Assembly: GCF_900113905.1 (NCBI RefSeq)
Contig: NZ_FORC01000004.1
Span: 62,001 to 126,000 of the forward strand
Direction: 5' to 3'
Source: Phytopseudomonas argentinensis
GTDB taxonomy: Bacteria; Pseudomonadota; Gammaproteobacteria; Pseudomonadales; Pseudomonadaceae
Length of the DNA: 64,000 nt
The notes under the pieces were generated by a model, which saw only the letters and a list, made by a program, of their open reading frames with translations, was not told the DNA's origin and made no database searches. Below are positions 18,450 through 27,757 of this stretch, piece after piece. The position numbers and the translations under genes are program-made. Each line of letters starts with the position of its first letter. Position 1 is the stretch's first letter.

Positions 18450-18471
18450 CAAGCCCGCATAAGCGGGCTTG
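18450..18471 (+). terminator. Rho-independent-type hairpin ending the amine cluster
   Basis: CAAGCCCGC and GCGGGCTTG are perfect 9-base arms with a 4-base loop, 19 bases after the aldehyde dehydrogenase stop. A short T-containing run follows. Transposase remnant sequence begins immediately after. Confidence 0.75.
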
Positions 18472-18473
18472 TT

Positions 18474-18911
18474 GGTATTCGTCATGTGGCCATCGATGAT
18501 GCGTCCCGGCTGGCCTTCACCAGCCTGCTTCCAGATGAGCGCAGCAATAGCGCCTGCCGGGCGTTGTTGCGGGCGTTGCGTTACTACCGTGGGTTGAGTA
18601 TCCGCTTCAAACGCGTCATGACAGACAATGGTGTCTGCTGCCGCTCTCATACGTTTCGGCTCTTATGCGCTCGGCTCGGCATCAAGCCCTATAAGCCACG
18701 TACCAACGGCAAGGCCGAACGTTTCATGCAGACGAGCCTAAGTGAGTAGGCCTATTCACGCAGCTATGACAGCTCCGAGCAACGAGCCAGGCACCTGCCA
18801 GCTTGGCTGCACCACTACAACTGGCACAGGCCACATGCCAGCCTCCACTACAAACCAACCATTAGTCGGGCTCCATGGCCACTGAACAACGTACTGGGTT
18901 TACACAACTAG
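18474..18911 (+). pseudogene. IS481-family transposase, 5'-truncated and with an internal stop
   Basis: The frame encodes the DDE core of an IS481-type transposase: HVAIDDASRLAF, then MTDNGVCCRSHTFR and KPRTNGKAERFMQT. A TAG at 18747-18749 stands where homologues have Trp. The same frame then continues to the natural C-terminus (LPAWLHHYNWHRPHASLHYK) and stops at 18911. The N-terminal half is missing and begins right against the hairpin at 18450. No terminal inverted repeat was recognised, so the element is dead. Confidence 0.85.
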
Positions 18912-19046
18912 CCGTTTCGGCCGGCGGTCGGGTTTCGTCTGCGCGCTACCGAGAGTCACGCCTGCAGGTGGCTGGCCGACGTCATGTGAACGCAACCGCT
19001 GGTGTACACGGCACCTCGATGGCCCACGGCAGCAGATCAGGCGCGG

Positions 19047-19072
19047 ACCGGCTCTGCGCAGGCAAAGCCGGT
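19047..19072 (-). terminator. Candidate terminator of the porin operon
   Basis: Perfect 7-base arms ACCGGCT and AGCCGGT around a 12-base loop lie just downstream of the porin stop codon. There is no T-tract on the minus strand, so support is moderate. Confidence 0.35.
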
Positions 19073-19079
19073 TGGGCAG

Positions 19080-20327
19080 TCACCAGAATTTCAGGGTGTA
19101 GGCGACGATCAGGCGATTCTCGTCGAGGTCCTGGGTCAGGCCGTTGCCCGAGCGAAAGGTGACGTTGCGCCAGCGTACGTTGACGCCCTTCAATGGGCCG
19201 CTCTGCACGATGTAGCCGATGTCGGTGTCGCGCTCCCACTCGCGGCCATTGCGTGCCGCGCCGCTGTGGATGTCGCTGCCGGCAACGTAGCGGGTCATGA
19301 ACGACAGGCCGGGAATGCCCATGCCAGCGAAGTCATATTCGTAGCGCAGCTGCCAGGATTTCTCATTGACTTTGGTGAAGGGGTTGAACGTCACCAGATT
19401 CACTACGTAGGGTGTGCCGGTATCGATGACCGGGAATGCGCTGTCGCCAGACAGGTGCTGGAAAGCGGCGGCAAAACGGTGAAATCCGGCACTCAGGGTG
19501 AACATGCCGTTGACGTTGCGGTTATCGATGTTGCCGGCCTTGCCGGCGCCGATGTCGCGACTGTCGAAGTAGCGAAGATCGGTTTTCAGGCTTACCTGGT
19601 CGCTGAGTGGCCAGGTGTGGACGACACCTGCGAACTGCTGGCGATAGATGTCCGCGAGCTCGCCATGGTGGTAGCGCAGGGTCAGGTTCCTGTTCACCTG
19701 GTAGTCGCCACCGAACATGTCCAGGTGCGAGCTGCTCTGACCCGCATAGCCGATGTCGTCGTTGCCCGATGAGTCGCGGCCGTTGGCGTGAGTCAGGCGG
19801 CCAGCCGTGAAGGTCAGTTTGTCGATCTCGTTGGACGTCAGGATGGCGCCGGTAAAGGTCGATGGCAGCAGGCGCGTATCGCTGTAATAGGCCAGCGGCA
19901 ATATCGGCATCTGGGTACCGAGGCGCAATTCGGTCGCCGACAGGCGCATCTTGCCGGTCAGCCCCAGCTCGCTGTAATCGTCTACCGGCTCCTGGCTGCT
20001 CGGCCCGAAGGGCAGCAGGCCGGTACCACGGCGGCCGCGCCCTGAGTCGAGCTTGATACCCAGCTCGGCCAGGGCATCGACACCGAAACCCAGGCGCCCT
20101 TCGCTGTAGCCCGAGTTGAATTGCGCGATAAAGCCCTGCGTCCATTCTTCGGCTTTCGCCTGGGCTGCACCGCTTTGTCGGAAGTCACGGTTCAGGTAGA
20201 AGTTGCGGGTCGTCAGGCTGGCGGTGCTGTCTTCGATGAAGTCAGCCTTGGCCGGCAGCGCGACGGTCAGCAGAGTGGCGACGCCGAGGGCTAGGGCAGG
20301 GCGCAAGGTCATCATGGTCCTGATCAT
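19080..20327 (-). CDS. OprD-family outer-membrane porin
   Basis: A 415-residue protein with a signal peptide ending near AKA (residue 28) and the OprD mature start (DFIEDSTASLTTRNFYLNRD). Alternating beta strands fill the rest, ending in the outer-membrane-targeting aromatic LKFW. OprD porins pass amino acids, aromatic acids or small carboxylates. As the last gene of the aconitase-X operon it probably admits the operon's substrate. A GGAG site precedes the ATG. Confidence 0.93.
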   Translation of the reverse strand: MIRTMMTLRPALALGVATLLTVALPAKADFIEDSTASLTTRNFYLNRDFRQSGAAQAKAEEWTQGFIAQFNSGYSEGRLGFGVDALAELGIKLDSGRGRRGTGLLPFGPSSQEPVDDYSELGLTGKMRLSATELRLGTQMPILPLAYYSDTRLLPSTFTGAILTSNEIDKLTFTAGRLTHANGRDSSGNDDIGYAGQSSSHLDMFGGDYQVNRNLTLRYHHGELADIYRQQFAGVVHTWPLSDQVSLKTDLRYFDSRDIGAGKAGNIDNRNVNGMFTLSAGFHRFAAAFQHLSGDSAFPVIDTGTPYVVNLVTFNPFTKVNEKSWQLRYEYDFAGMGIPGLSFMTRYVAGSDIHSGAARNGREWERDTDIGYIVQSGPLKGVNVRWRNVTFRSGNGLTQDLDENRLIVAYTLKFW

Positions 20328-20439
20328 TGTTGTTGGTCTCCAGGAGCTGCGAGGCTAAAACGCGGGCGTAAGCGCTCCCGGCCGCGCCATAGAGGCGCGA
20401 CGAGAGAGCCAGGTTGGGAGCCGGGGGGACCGGCGTGAG

Positions 20440-21804
20440 TCAGGTTTGCGATGCTGCCGAGAGCGGCTGTACCGGCGGTTCCTTGTCGACGATACGTCCG
20501 ACGATGAACGCGCATAGCGCCAGTACGGCGGGGCAGATAGCCAGGATCAGGAAACTCTTGACCACCGGCAGGCCGCTATTGAGTACATAGGCGCCCAGCA
20601 AGGGGCCGAGGATCGAGCCGATCTTGGCGATCGAGGTAGCCCAGCCCGCACCGTTCGCACGGATGGCACTGGGATAGAAGATGCCGGCGATGCTGAGAAT
20701 GCCGTAATGGCTACCTTTGACGAACACGGCACCGACCATGCTGAGGATCAGGAAGGCGCTGCCCTGCATGCCGGTGATGCCGAGTATCAGCAGGAAGGGA
20801 AGGGCCAGCAGCGGGTAGATCATCACGGCGTAGGGGCCACGGGTATCCACGAAACGCATCATCGCCAGGCCGGCCATGGCGCCGGTGAAGGAGGCGATCG
20901 AACTGACCCAGGAGGCGGTGGCCCGGTCGAAGCCGGCGTAGGTGTAGACCAGCGGGCTCCAGGAGGCGAGGAAGTACATGGCCATCGAGCTGGCCGAATA
21001 GCCGATCCAGATCATCGGGGTGATCCACTTCAGCTTGCCGAGGAACAGTTGGCTGACGCGGAAGTTCTTGGTGCCCACGTCGATCTCGTCGAGCAGCACG
21101 AAGTGGTCATCGGCGCGCACGTCAACGCCAGGATCGAGTCGCTTGAGTATCCGCGCGATTTTCTCCGGCTCGCGCCGCTTGGTGGTCAGGAAGCGCACCG
21201 ACTCGGGCAGGGTGAAGAACAGCAGGGCACTGGCAAGCAGGGTCAGAATGCCGCCGAAGACGAATACTCCCTGCCAGCCGATGTGCGGGGCCAGCCAGAC
21301 GGTGAGCGGCCCGGCCATGGCGCTGCCAAGGCTGAAGCCGACCATGATGATGGTGACCACCGTGGAGCGATAGCGTTTGGGGACGAACTCGATGTTCAAT
21401 GCCCAGCACAGCGGCAGCATCGCGCCCAGGGCGAAGCCATTGCAGAAGCGCAGCACCATCAGCGACTCGTAGCTGTTGGCCAGGGCGAACAGCAGGGTCA
21501 GCACGCCAAAGGAAACGGTCGAGAAGATGATGGTGGGACGGCGGCCGATGCGGTCCCCCAGATAACCGAAGAAGAACCCACCGAGCATCATGCCGAACAG
21601 GCCTACCGAGAAGATCTCACCCAGCTGGATCTTGTTCAGACCGACTTCGTCGGCGATGTACGAGGCAGTATGCGACAGCACCAGAAGATCGAAGCCGTCC
21701 AGAAAGGTGATCAGCACCGACACGGCGACCACCAGGTAGTTGAAGCGCGTCAGCTTGCGACCCTCGATAAGGGCGGCAACATCGATTGTGCGTGGTTGTG
21801 ACAT
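20440..21804 (-). CDS. MFS transporter, aromatic acid:H+ symporter-like (AAHS)
   Basis: A 454-residue, twelve-helix major facilitator. Helix 1 carries the AAHS-type signature (TFLDGFDLLVLSHTASYIAD), and loop 2-3 has the MFS motif GYLGDRIGRRP. It would import an organic acid across the inner membrane. It lies between the porin and the FAD enzyme on one transcript, which points to a carboxylate substrate. GGAGAA precedes the ATG. Confidence 0.9.
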   Translation of the reverse strand: MSQPRTIDVAALIEGRKLTRFNYLVVAVSVLITFLDGFDLLVLSHTASYIADEVGLNKIQLGEIFSVGLFGMMLGGFFFGYLGDRIGRRPTIIFSTVSFGVLTLLFALANSYESLMVLRFCNGFALGAMLPLCWALNIEFVPKRYRSTVVTIIMVGFSLGSAMAGPLTVWLAPHIGWQGVFVFGGILTLLASALLFFTLPESVRFLTTKRREPEKIARILKRLDPGVDVRADDHFVLLDEIDVGTKNFRVSQLFLGKLKWITPMIWIGYSASSMAMYFLASWSPLVYTYAGFDRATASWVSSIASFTGAMAGLAMMRFVDTRGPYAVMIYPLLALPFLLILGITGMQGSAFLILSMVGAVFVKGSHYGILSIAGIFYPSAIRANGAGWATSIAKIGSILGPLLGAYVLNSGLPVVKSFLILAICPAVLALCAFIVGRIVDKEPPVQPLSAASQT

Positions 21805-21873
21805 TGTTATTCTCCACAGCGCTGCGATTTTGTTGTTTTAAGGCCCGGCAGTCAGGCCGCCGGGTATCAGCCG

Positions 21874-23151
21874 TTACTGCAGGTTGAAACTGAGCCGCTC
21901 GCGCAAGCTTGCCGTCGGTATTTCGCTGACCTTGCCCAGCGGGCCCGCCAGATCCAGGGCATGGGCTGCGGCCGCGCCCATGGCGATACAGGGCCCCATG
22001 ACTCGGATGCTCGACAAGGCAGCGGCATCGGCGTCTACGCAGCGCCCGGCCACCACCAGGTTTTCGCTGCCTTCCGGCAGCAGGCTGCGCAGTGGCACGC
22101 TGTGCACATGATCATCGCCGAAGGGCTCCCACTGATAGCCTTTCGCGTCACCATGCAGCTCCACTGGCCAGGACGTCAGCGCAACCGCGTCAGGGAAGCG
22201 GGTGGCGGCCCGCACCTCATCGGTAGTCAGATGATGCTGGCCGACGATCCAGCGGGTCTGGCGGATGCCCGGCAGGGCATAGGCACGAACCCGGGCCTGG
22301 CCGTAGACCTCGGGGTACTCGGCTTTGAGGAAGGCGATCACCTTGTCCACCTGCTGGCGCCCCTCGATGGCCACGTGGGAGGCGGCGACCGGATCCAGCG
22401 GCGTTTCGATATGGGTCATGTTGAAGGCGGCCGTGCCACGCCCGGGAAACTGGAAGAACAGGCCGTCGTCACGCTCGATGCCATAGCTCCTGGCGCGTGC
22501 CTTGACCCGCTCGGTGAATGCCTCGCGGCTGGGTAGATGGGTCTCGTCGATATGCTCCATGACGAACATCTGCGTGCCGTATATCGGCGTGTCGGGCTCG
22601 CGACAGGAGAAGCCTGCATTCCAGGTCAGGGCGGCATCGCCGCTGGCATCGACGAAGCCGTCGGCATCCACGTGGACATCACCGTAGCGCGTGGCCAGCT
22701 GTACCTGGGCGACGCGATTGCCCTCGCGTACAACCTCGCGCAGTACCGCGCCGAGGACCACGGTGATGCCAGCGTCGAGGATCTGCTGACCGATCCAGCG
22801 CCCCAGCGCCACCTCGTCATAGTAAACGACGGTGGTGAGCGGGCCGACCTTGTGGTGCAGATCGCCACTGGCGCCCAGGTCGCGCAGGATGCCATCGGCG
22901 ATGCCGTGGGTCAGCTGGCGACGATTCGGGCCGTTGGAAAACAGCCCGCAGAAGGTGCCGATGATCGATCCGACCGCCTGGCCACCGAGCATGGGCAGGG
23001 CGTCGAACAGCACCACGCGTTTGCCCAGGCGTGCCGCCTCGAGCGCCGCGGACACCCCGGAAATCCCCGCACCTGCGATACAGACGTCGGCCTTCAGGCG
23101 TTGTGCCTGGGGAGCATGGTCACGACGAACCGTACGAATGATATGAGCCAT
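21874..23151 (-). CDS. FAD-dependent oxidoreductase (FAD_oxidored family)
   Basis: A 425-residue flavoprotein with an N-terminal FAD fingerprint (ADVCIAGAGISGVSAALEAA) followed by a GGQAVGSIIGTFCGLF segment. The ending VVAGRCVDADAAALSSIRVM is the typical C-terminal FAD contact. Members with this architecture are mostly uncharacterised dehydrogenases of small organic acids or hydroxy compounds. Its place among dehydratases and transporters suggests that it oxidises a pathway intermediate. The reaction is not known. Confidence 0.85.
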   Translation of the reverse strand: MAHIIRTVRRDHAPQAQRLKADVCIAGAGISGVSAALEAARLGKRVVLFDALPMLGGQAVGSIIGTFCGLFSNGPNRRQLTHGIADGILRDLGASGDLHHKVGPLTTVVYYDEVALGRWIGQQILDAGITVVLGAVLREVVREGNRVAQVQLATRYGDVHVDADGFVDASGDAALTWNAGFSCREPDTPIYGTQMFVMEHIDETHLPSREAFTERVKARARSYGIERDDGLFFQFPGRGTAAFNMTHIETPLDPVAASHVAIEGRQQVDKVIAFLKAEYPEVYGQARVRAYALPGIRQTRWIVGQHHLTTDEVRAATRFPDAVALTSWPVELHGDAKGYQWEPFGDDHVHSVPLRSLLPEGSENLVVAGRCVDADAAALSSIRVMGPCIAMGAAAAHALDLAGPLGKVSEIPTASLRERLSFNLQ

Positions 23152-23244
23152 GAATACCTACCTTGCAGTGAAAAAAGAGCAGCCGAACCCGCCACCTGGA
23201 TCATGCAGGTGAAAAAAACGGCGATGAGGGTGGCGCTGGTGCCG

Positions 23245-23715
23245 TCAGGGCTCCGCGCCGGGGCCTGGTGATGCCCGGTTTGCTTGTCGGGTGGCGAGGT
23301 GCCGCGGGGTGACCTCGACGGTACCGGCGTCGGCGTCTACCCGTACCCAGTCGCCGGTGCGGATGCGCCATAGCGGGTCATCGTCGAACTCGGTCAGGGC
23401 CGGTGCATGGACCACCACGGCGCCGAGGGCCATCTTCGCGGTCATCTCGTTGAACAGCATGGCGCCTGGCGCCACCCCGGCGAGGCGGGCGATATGAAAC
23501 TGCGACGACCAGCCCGACGAGCCCTTGGCCCCTGGAAACACCAGCACCTTGCCGGCGAAACTGATGCCCTTGAGTTCATGGCGGGTCTCGATCACCGTGC
23601 CACTGCGCGGGTCGATACCGCCCCAGCCGGAAATACGGTCACGTGTCACCAGTGCTTCGCCTTCGAAGACGCCACCGACGACCTTGCGGCCTTTGAGCGT
23701 GAACGAGTCGGTCAT
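23245..23715 (-). CDS. Aconitase X small (swivel) subunit
   Basis: The protein starts MTDSFTLKGRKVVGGVFEGE and carries the swivel-domain signature VLVFPGAKGSSGWSSQFH. This is the separate small subunit of two-subunit aconitase X (AcnX type II, formerly DUF126). The start at 23715 overlaps the stop of the large subunit (ATGA). The longer frame to 23760 has no ribosome binding site. It forms the active enzyme with the next gene. Confidence 0.87.
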   Translation of the reverse strand: MTDSFTLKGRKVVGGVFEGEALVTRDRISGWGGIDPRSGTVIETRHELKGISFAGKVLVFPGAKGSSGWSSQFHIARLAGVAPGAMLFNEMTAKMALGAVVVHAPALTEFDDDPLWRIRTGDWVRVDADAGTVEVTPRHLATRQANRASPGPGAEP

Positions 23716-24995
23716 TTCAGTGCTCCTGTCCAGCGTCCGTCGACGGCTGCCTGGACGCAATCGGCAGTGGTGCCGAACCAGGTTTGGATGCCCATGATGG
23801 CGGGCAGGTAATGGGCCTGTTTCGCCGAATCTACCGCGGCCACCTGGGTACCCTTGGGAATCACTCGGCCGATGGCCGAACAGGTATCGGTCATCAGGTG
23901 GCCGCCGGCCGTCTCGATGATGCGCGTGTAACCGGCCTGATCAGCGAGCTGTTTGATGGAGGCGGCGGTGAATATCCACAGCTCGGTATTGGCGCTCAGG
24001 CGCTGGCCCTCGAGCAACTGACAGACTTCCCAGATCTGCTCAAGGCTGTAGTGCGGGCAGCCGAGCAGGACGAAGTCCACCTGGGCGTCCCGCGCGGTGA
24101 TATTGACCTGCTCGTAAGCCCAGCGGCGCTCGGCCTCACCGAAGCGCATCACCGACTCGATCTCGCGCCCCCCGAACGCTTCCTCACGGGTGCGCGCTTC
24201 GGGGGTCACGCCGACCAGGTGGTACATCTCCACGCCGCCGCTGGAGGCGGCGGCCGCGCCAAAGTGCTTGAGGCGGGCCAGATTGGGCTGGTGCCTCAAG
24301 CCTTCAATCACCGGGATGCGATCCTGTACCTGCTCGCCCATCCAGTAGCCGAGCAGCCCCCAGTCCGCCGTGCTGCTGACATCGATGTCCAGCTGAATCA
24401 GATGAGTGCCGCGGCGGTTGTCATCGATATGCAGGCCCCAATAGGGGATCTTGCCGGTGAGCATCGCCGCCCCTGTGCTTTCCCGGCCCTCGGCATTGGT
24501 GCGCGCGCCCAGTACCGAATTGATGTAGATCACCGCTGAGGATTCCATCCAGGCGCAATGCTCGCCTTTGACCGGCACGTTGCCGACCTGATAGGGCGTG
24601 CAGGTGTTGAGCGGCTGTACACCCAGGCCGCTGCTGTAGGTTTGCCCCCGCTCGTAGATGCGTACCACGTCCTCGCTCACCCCTTGGCGTGCGGCGTGTT
24701 TGGGGTCGATGCCCTGTTGCAGATGGCTGCTGAACACCTTGACCCTGGGGATCGGTACGACCTCGGCGCTGTCCAGGTTGAACTCGCTGAACACGGCATC
24801 CATGCCGCCGTTACGGTCGCCGTACTGGCGCAGGAAAGGGGTGGTGGCGCCGATGGTGCCGGCAACGTTGTTGGTATCGATCAGGCACTCCGCCCCCAGG
24901 GCCTCGCCATAGCGCACCAGCAAATCCATGGCCTTGCTCACTGCCGGGCCCTGGGCACCATCGAGCATGGCCTTTTCATCGTCGCGCAGTTTCAT
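23712..24995 (-). CDS. Aconitase X catalytic (large) subunit
   Basis: The 427-residue catalytic subunit has cysteines placed to hold an iron-sulphur cluster (NTCTPYQVG, LLGCPHYSLEQIWEV, LMTDTCSAIG) and the AcnX pattern NSVLGARTNAEGRESTGAAM. Known AcnX enzymes are dehydratases (cis-3-hydroxyproline in bacteria, mevalonate 5-phosphate in archaea). No pyrroline-2-carboxylate reductase is nearby, so the hydroxyproline role is not supported here. The start at 24995 (MKLRDDEKAMLDGAQGP) overlaps the stop of the IlvD/Edd gene. Confidence 0.88.
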   Translation of the reverse strand: MKLRDDEKAMLDGAQGPAVSKAMDLLVRYGEALGAECLIDTNNVAGTIGATTPFLRQYGDRNGGMDAVFSEFNLDSAEVVPIPRVKVFSSHLQQGIDPKHAARQGVSEDVVRIYERGQTYSSGLGVQPLNTCTPYQVGNVPVKGEHCAWMESSAVIYINSVLGARTNAEGRESTGAAMLTGKIPYWGLHIDDNRRGTHLIQLDIDVSSTADWGLLGYWMGEQVQDRIPVIEGLRHQPNLARLKHFGAAAASSGGVEMYHLVGVTPEARTREEAFGGREIESVMRFGEAERRWAYEQVNITARDAQVDFVLLGCPHYSLEQIWEVCQLLEGQRLSANTELWIFTAASIKQLADQAGYTRIIETAGGHLMTDTCSAIGRVIPKGTQVAAVDSAKQAHYLPAIMGIQTWFGTTADCVQAAVDGRWTGALK

Positions 24996-26704
24996 CGGCC
25001 GGCCTCCTGCTCGTCGCTGATATCCAGCGGCTTGATCAGCACTGCGCCGTGCTCCATGCCCTTGACCGCATCCCGGTAGATATCCAGCCAACCGCCGCCG
25101 AACTGGGCCGGTTGGGGCCGCCAGCGCCTGGCGCGGGCCTGAAGCTCGGCGGAGGCGATACGTGCGTCGAGGCGATGGTGGTCCAGGTCGATGTCGATGA
25201 TGTCGCCGTCGACCAGCAGTGCCAGCGGGCCACCGACGGCGGCCTCCGGCGCCACTTCAGCCACCACCAGGCCCTTGCATACCAGGCCGGAAAGGTGGCC
25301 GTCGGTGAGCATCGCCACCTTGTCTCCGAGGCCCGCGCCATCGATGGCGAACACCACCCGAGACGCGCCGCCGCCCATGGCCGGGCCGCCACGCACACCG
25401 GCGCCGCGCATCACCACCACATGGCCGGGCTTGATCCGCCCATCCTGCAACGCGGCGATGGCATCGGCCGAGCGTTCGAAACAGATCGCCGGCCCGCTGA
25501 AACGGCGCATCTTGCTCGGGTCTATGCCGTATTTGACGATCCCAGCCTGGGGCGCGATGTTGCCACGCAGCATGACGATCGCCGGCTGGGTGGCGAAAGG
25601 GCGCTGCAGCGGCCGGATCACCTGCTCATCGGCGACCACCACCCCCTGCAGGTTGTCGCCGAGGGTCTTGCCGGTAACGGTCAGGGCGTCACCGTGCAAC
25701 AGCGGCTCCAGGCGCTTGAGCAGGGCCCGGCCGCCACCCGCGGCCTCCATCTGCTCGATGCTGTGCTCGCCCATGGGCCGCACGCCCACCAGTACCGGTA
25801 TGCGATTGCCCAGCTCGCGAAACAGGCCGTAGACGTCGACATCAATGCCGCCTTCGGCCGCCACGGCCTGCATGTGCTTGATGCAGTTCACCGAACCACC
25901 GGCGGCGAGCACCACGCTCACCGCATTGGCAAAGGCGCCGGGGCTGAGGATGTCTCGCGGCTTGAGGTCTTCTTCGATCATGGCGACGATGCGCTGCCCG
26001 GCCTGGCGCACGAAGTCGAACATCTGCGGGCTGTTGGCGGCGATGGGCGAACTGCCCGGCAGGGCCATGCCCAACGCCTCGCAGACCAGGTGCATGGAAT
26101 TGGCCGTGCCCATGCCCGAACAGACGCCCGGGCCCTTGATGGCATTGCGCGCCATGCCGACCAGCTCGTCCACCGGCAGCTTGCCGGTGAGCGCATGCAT
26201 GGAGCCGATGAACACGTCTTCGATATCCACGTGCCGGCCGTTGTATTCGCCGCTTGGCTGGTAGCCGCAGACCACCACCAGCGTCGGGATGTTCAGGCGC
26301 GCGGCGGCCATCAGCTGGCCGGGTACCGTCTTGTCGCAAGAGGCCAGGCAGATCATGCCGTCGAGCTGAGCGCCTTCGACCGCCACCTCGATGTCGTTGG
26401 TGATGAGGTCGCGGGCGGCCAGCATATAGGCCCCGCCGGCACCTGCGCCGGTGATGAAGTCGCTCGGAGCAGCGGTGCGGATCTCGAAGGGCAGGGCGCC
26501 GGCATCTCGGATCGATTGCTTGAGCTCGGCGGCGATGCCATCCAGATGACTGAAGCAGATGGCCAGGTTGGACGAGGAATTGACGATGGCGATCTTGGGT
26601 TTTTCCAGCTCGCTTTCGTCGATCCCCAATGCTTGCCACTGGGCGGCGCGCACGGCCCACAGGTAAGAGCCATGGGGGAAATTGCTTCGCAGCTTCTTGG
26701 GCAT
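24992..26704 (-). CDS. IlvD/Edd-family dehydratase
   Basis: A 570-residue Fe-S dehydratase with the family motifs LASCDKTVPGQLMAAARLNI, GVCSGMGTANSMHLVCEALG and, near the C-terminus, MLTDGHLSG. The family dehydrates dihydroxy-acids, including branched-chain precursors, sugar acids and gluconate 6-phosphate. It is the first gene of a six-gene operon with aconitase X, which points to a polyhydroxy-carboxylate pathway rather than valine synthesis. GGAG precedes the ATG at 26704. An upstream in-frame ATG at 26749 is less likely. Confidence 0.9.
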   Translation of the reverse strand: MPKKLRSNFPHGSYLWAVRAAQWQALGIDESELEKPKIAIVNSSSNLAICFSHLDGIAAELKQSIRDAGALPFEIRTAAPSDFITGAGAGGAYMLAARDLITNDIEVAVEGAQLDGMICLASCDKTVPGQLMAAARLNIPTLVVVCGYQPSGEYNGRHVDIEDVFIGSMHALTGKLPVDELVGMARNAIKGPGVCSGMGTANSMHLVCEALGMALPGSSPIAANSPQMFDFVRQAGQRIVAMIEEDLKPRDILSPGAFANAVSVVLAAGGSVNCIKHMQAVAAEGGIDVDVYGLFRELGNRIPVLVGVRPMGEHSIEQMEAAGGGRALLKRLEPLLHGDALTVTGKTLGDNLQGVVVADEQVIRPLQRPFATQPAIVMLRGNIAPQAGIVKYGIDPSKMRRFSGPAICFERSADAIAALQDGRIKPGHVVVMRGAGVRGGPAMGGGASRVVFAIDGAGLGDKVAMLTDGHLSGLVCKGLVVAEVAPEAAVGGPLALLVDGDIIDIDLDHHRLDARIASAELQARARRWRPQPAQFGGGWLDIYRDAVKGMEHGAVLIKPLDISDEQEAGR

Positions 26705-26796
26705 CGTGTGCTCCGTTGTTGTTATTTTTACAGCCAGGCCGTGTTTCACGGATGTCTTGTGGCGAGTCTAGGGGGACGCCTAGAATCCGAAAACCT

Positions 26797-26816
26797 AATT
26801 TCGCTTATATATGAAA
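26797..26816. promoter_or_regulatory. Inverted repeat between the divergent dehydratase operon and LysR gene
   Basis: ATTTC and GAAAT form perfect 5-base arms separated by 10 bases in an AT-rich 120-base divergent spacer. The size suits a LysR-type activator site. It lies just 9 bases upstream of the LysR start, as expected for autoregulation. Assignment is by position and symmetry only. Confidence 0.45.
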
Positions 26817-26824
26817 TCCAAAAT

Positions 26825-27757
26825 ATGGATATCACAGATGTAGACCTGAACCTGCTGAAGGTCTTCGATGCCTTGCACCGCAAGCAGAGCGTGACCCAGG
26901 CGGGGGACCTGATGGGGCTCAGCCAGCCGGCCATGAGCTTTGCCCTGTCCAAGCTGCGGGTGCTGTTCGATGACCCCTTGTTCGTCCGTACCTCGCGAGG
27001 TATGCAGCCCACCGCCAGAGCCCAGCAGATCGCCGAGCCGGTTCAGCGCATTCTGGCGTTGGTAAGCAACGAGGTGCTGCCATCCTCGGGATTCGTTGCC
27101 GAGCACTCGGAGCGCCAGATGGTGCTGTGCATGTCCGATATTGGCGAGATGGTCTTCCTACCCCGATTGATGCGGGTGCTCGACGAGCGTGCGCCGAAAC
27201 TGCGTATTCGTACGCTGGCGCTGTCCCCCGAGCAACTGGAAGAGGGGCTGGATGCCGGTGACGTGGACGCCGCCATCGGCTACTTCCCGCGCCTGGTCAA
27301 CTCTTCGATCCGCAACCGTGCCCTGTACAGCCACACCTTTGTCTGCATCGTTCGTGAAGATCACCCTCATATCGGCGACCGCTTGACTGCGCAGCAATAT
27401 CAGGCGGCCGAGCATGTCGCCGTGCAGGCCGATGGCCGGGGAATGGGTATTCTCGACCGTGAGCTGGCGCTGCGGGGAGTTGCACGCCGGATCCGGTTCA
27501 GCCTGCCACGCTTTATGGGAGTCCCCTTTCTGGTGGCCGAGTCCGACATGATCGCCACCGTGCCCCTGGCGGTGGGCCGGCGCTTCGCTGAAATCGCCCG
27601 GGTTCGTCTGGTGCCGCTGCCCTGGGCTATCACCGGCTACGACATCCATCTGCATTGGCACACCCGTTATCACCATGACCCGGCCAATCGATGGTTGCGC
27701 GAAACCCTGATCGAGCTGCTGGCCGATTTCCCCTCCCTGGGACCTGTCGAGGACTAG
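26825..27757 (+). CDS. LysR-family transcriptional regulator (NodD/SyrM-like subgroup)
   Basis: A 310-residue regulator starting MDITDVDLNLLKVFDALHRK, a form typical of the NodD/PcaQ/LeuO-like branch. The HTH continues VTQAGDLMGLSQPAMSFALS. It is divergent from the dehydratase-aconitase X operon across 120 bases and is its likely activator. The upstream frame is open for another 1.8 kb opposite the dehydratase gene, but that part is an antisense shadow. The ATG at 26825 matches the family start. Confidence 0.92.
   Translation: MDITDVDLNLLKVFDALHRKQSVTQAGDLMGLSQPAMSFALSKLRVLFDDPLFVRTSRGMQPTARAQQIAEPVQRILALVSNEVLPSSGFVAEHSERQMVLCMSDIGEMVFLPRLMRVLDERAPKLRIRTLALSPEQLEEGLDAGDVDAAIGYFPRLVNSSIRNRALYSHTFVCIVREDHPHIGDRLTAQQYQAAEHVAVQADGRGMGILDRELALRGVARRIRFSLPRFMGVPFLVAESDMIATVPLAVGRRFAEIARVRLVPLPWAITGYDIHLHWHTRYHHDPANRWLRETLIELLADFPSLGPVED

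Noticed and set aside
20707..21801. 364-codon plus-strand frame
   Set aside because: Antisense shadow of the MFS transporter; His/Gln/Glu-rich composition is typical of such shadows.
23712..24995. Aconitase X as a cis-3-hydroxyproline dehydratase
   Set aside because: No pyrroline-2-carboxylate reductase, proline racemase or hydroxyproline gene is nearby, so this function is not assigned.
25049..26824. Long plus-strand open frame upstream of the LysR gene at 26825
   Set aside because: It runs antisense to the IlvD/Edd and AcnX genes, has no domains, and is kept open by GC-rich codon bias.
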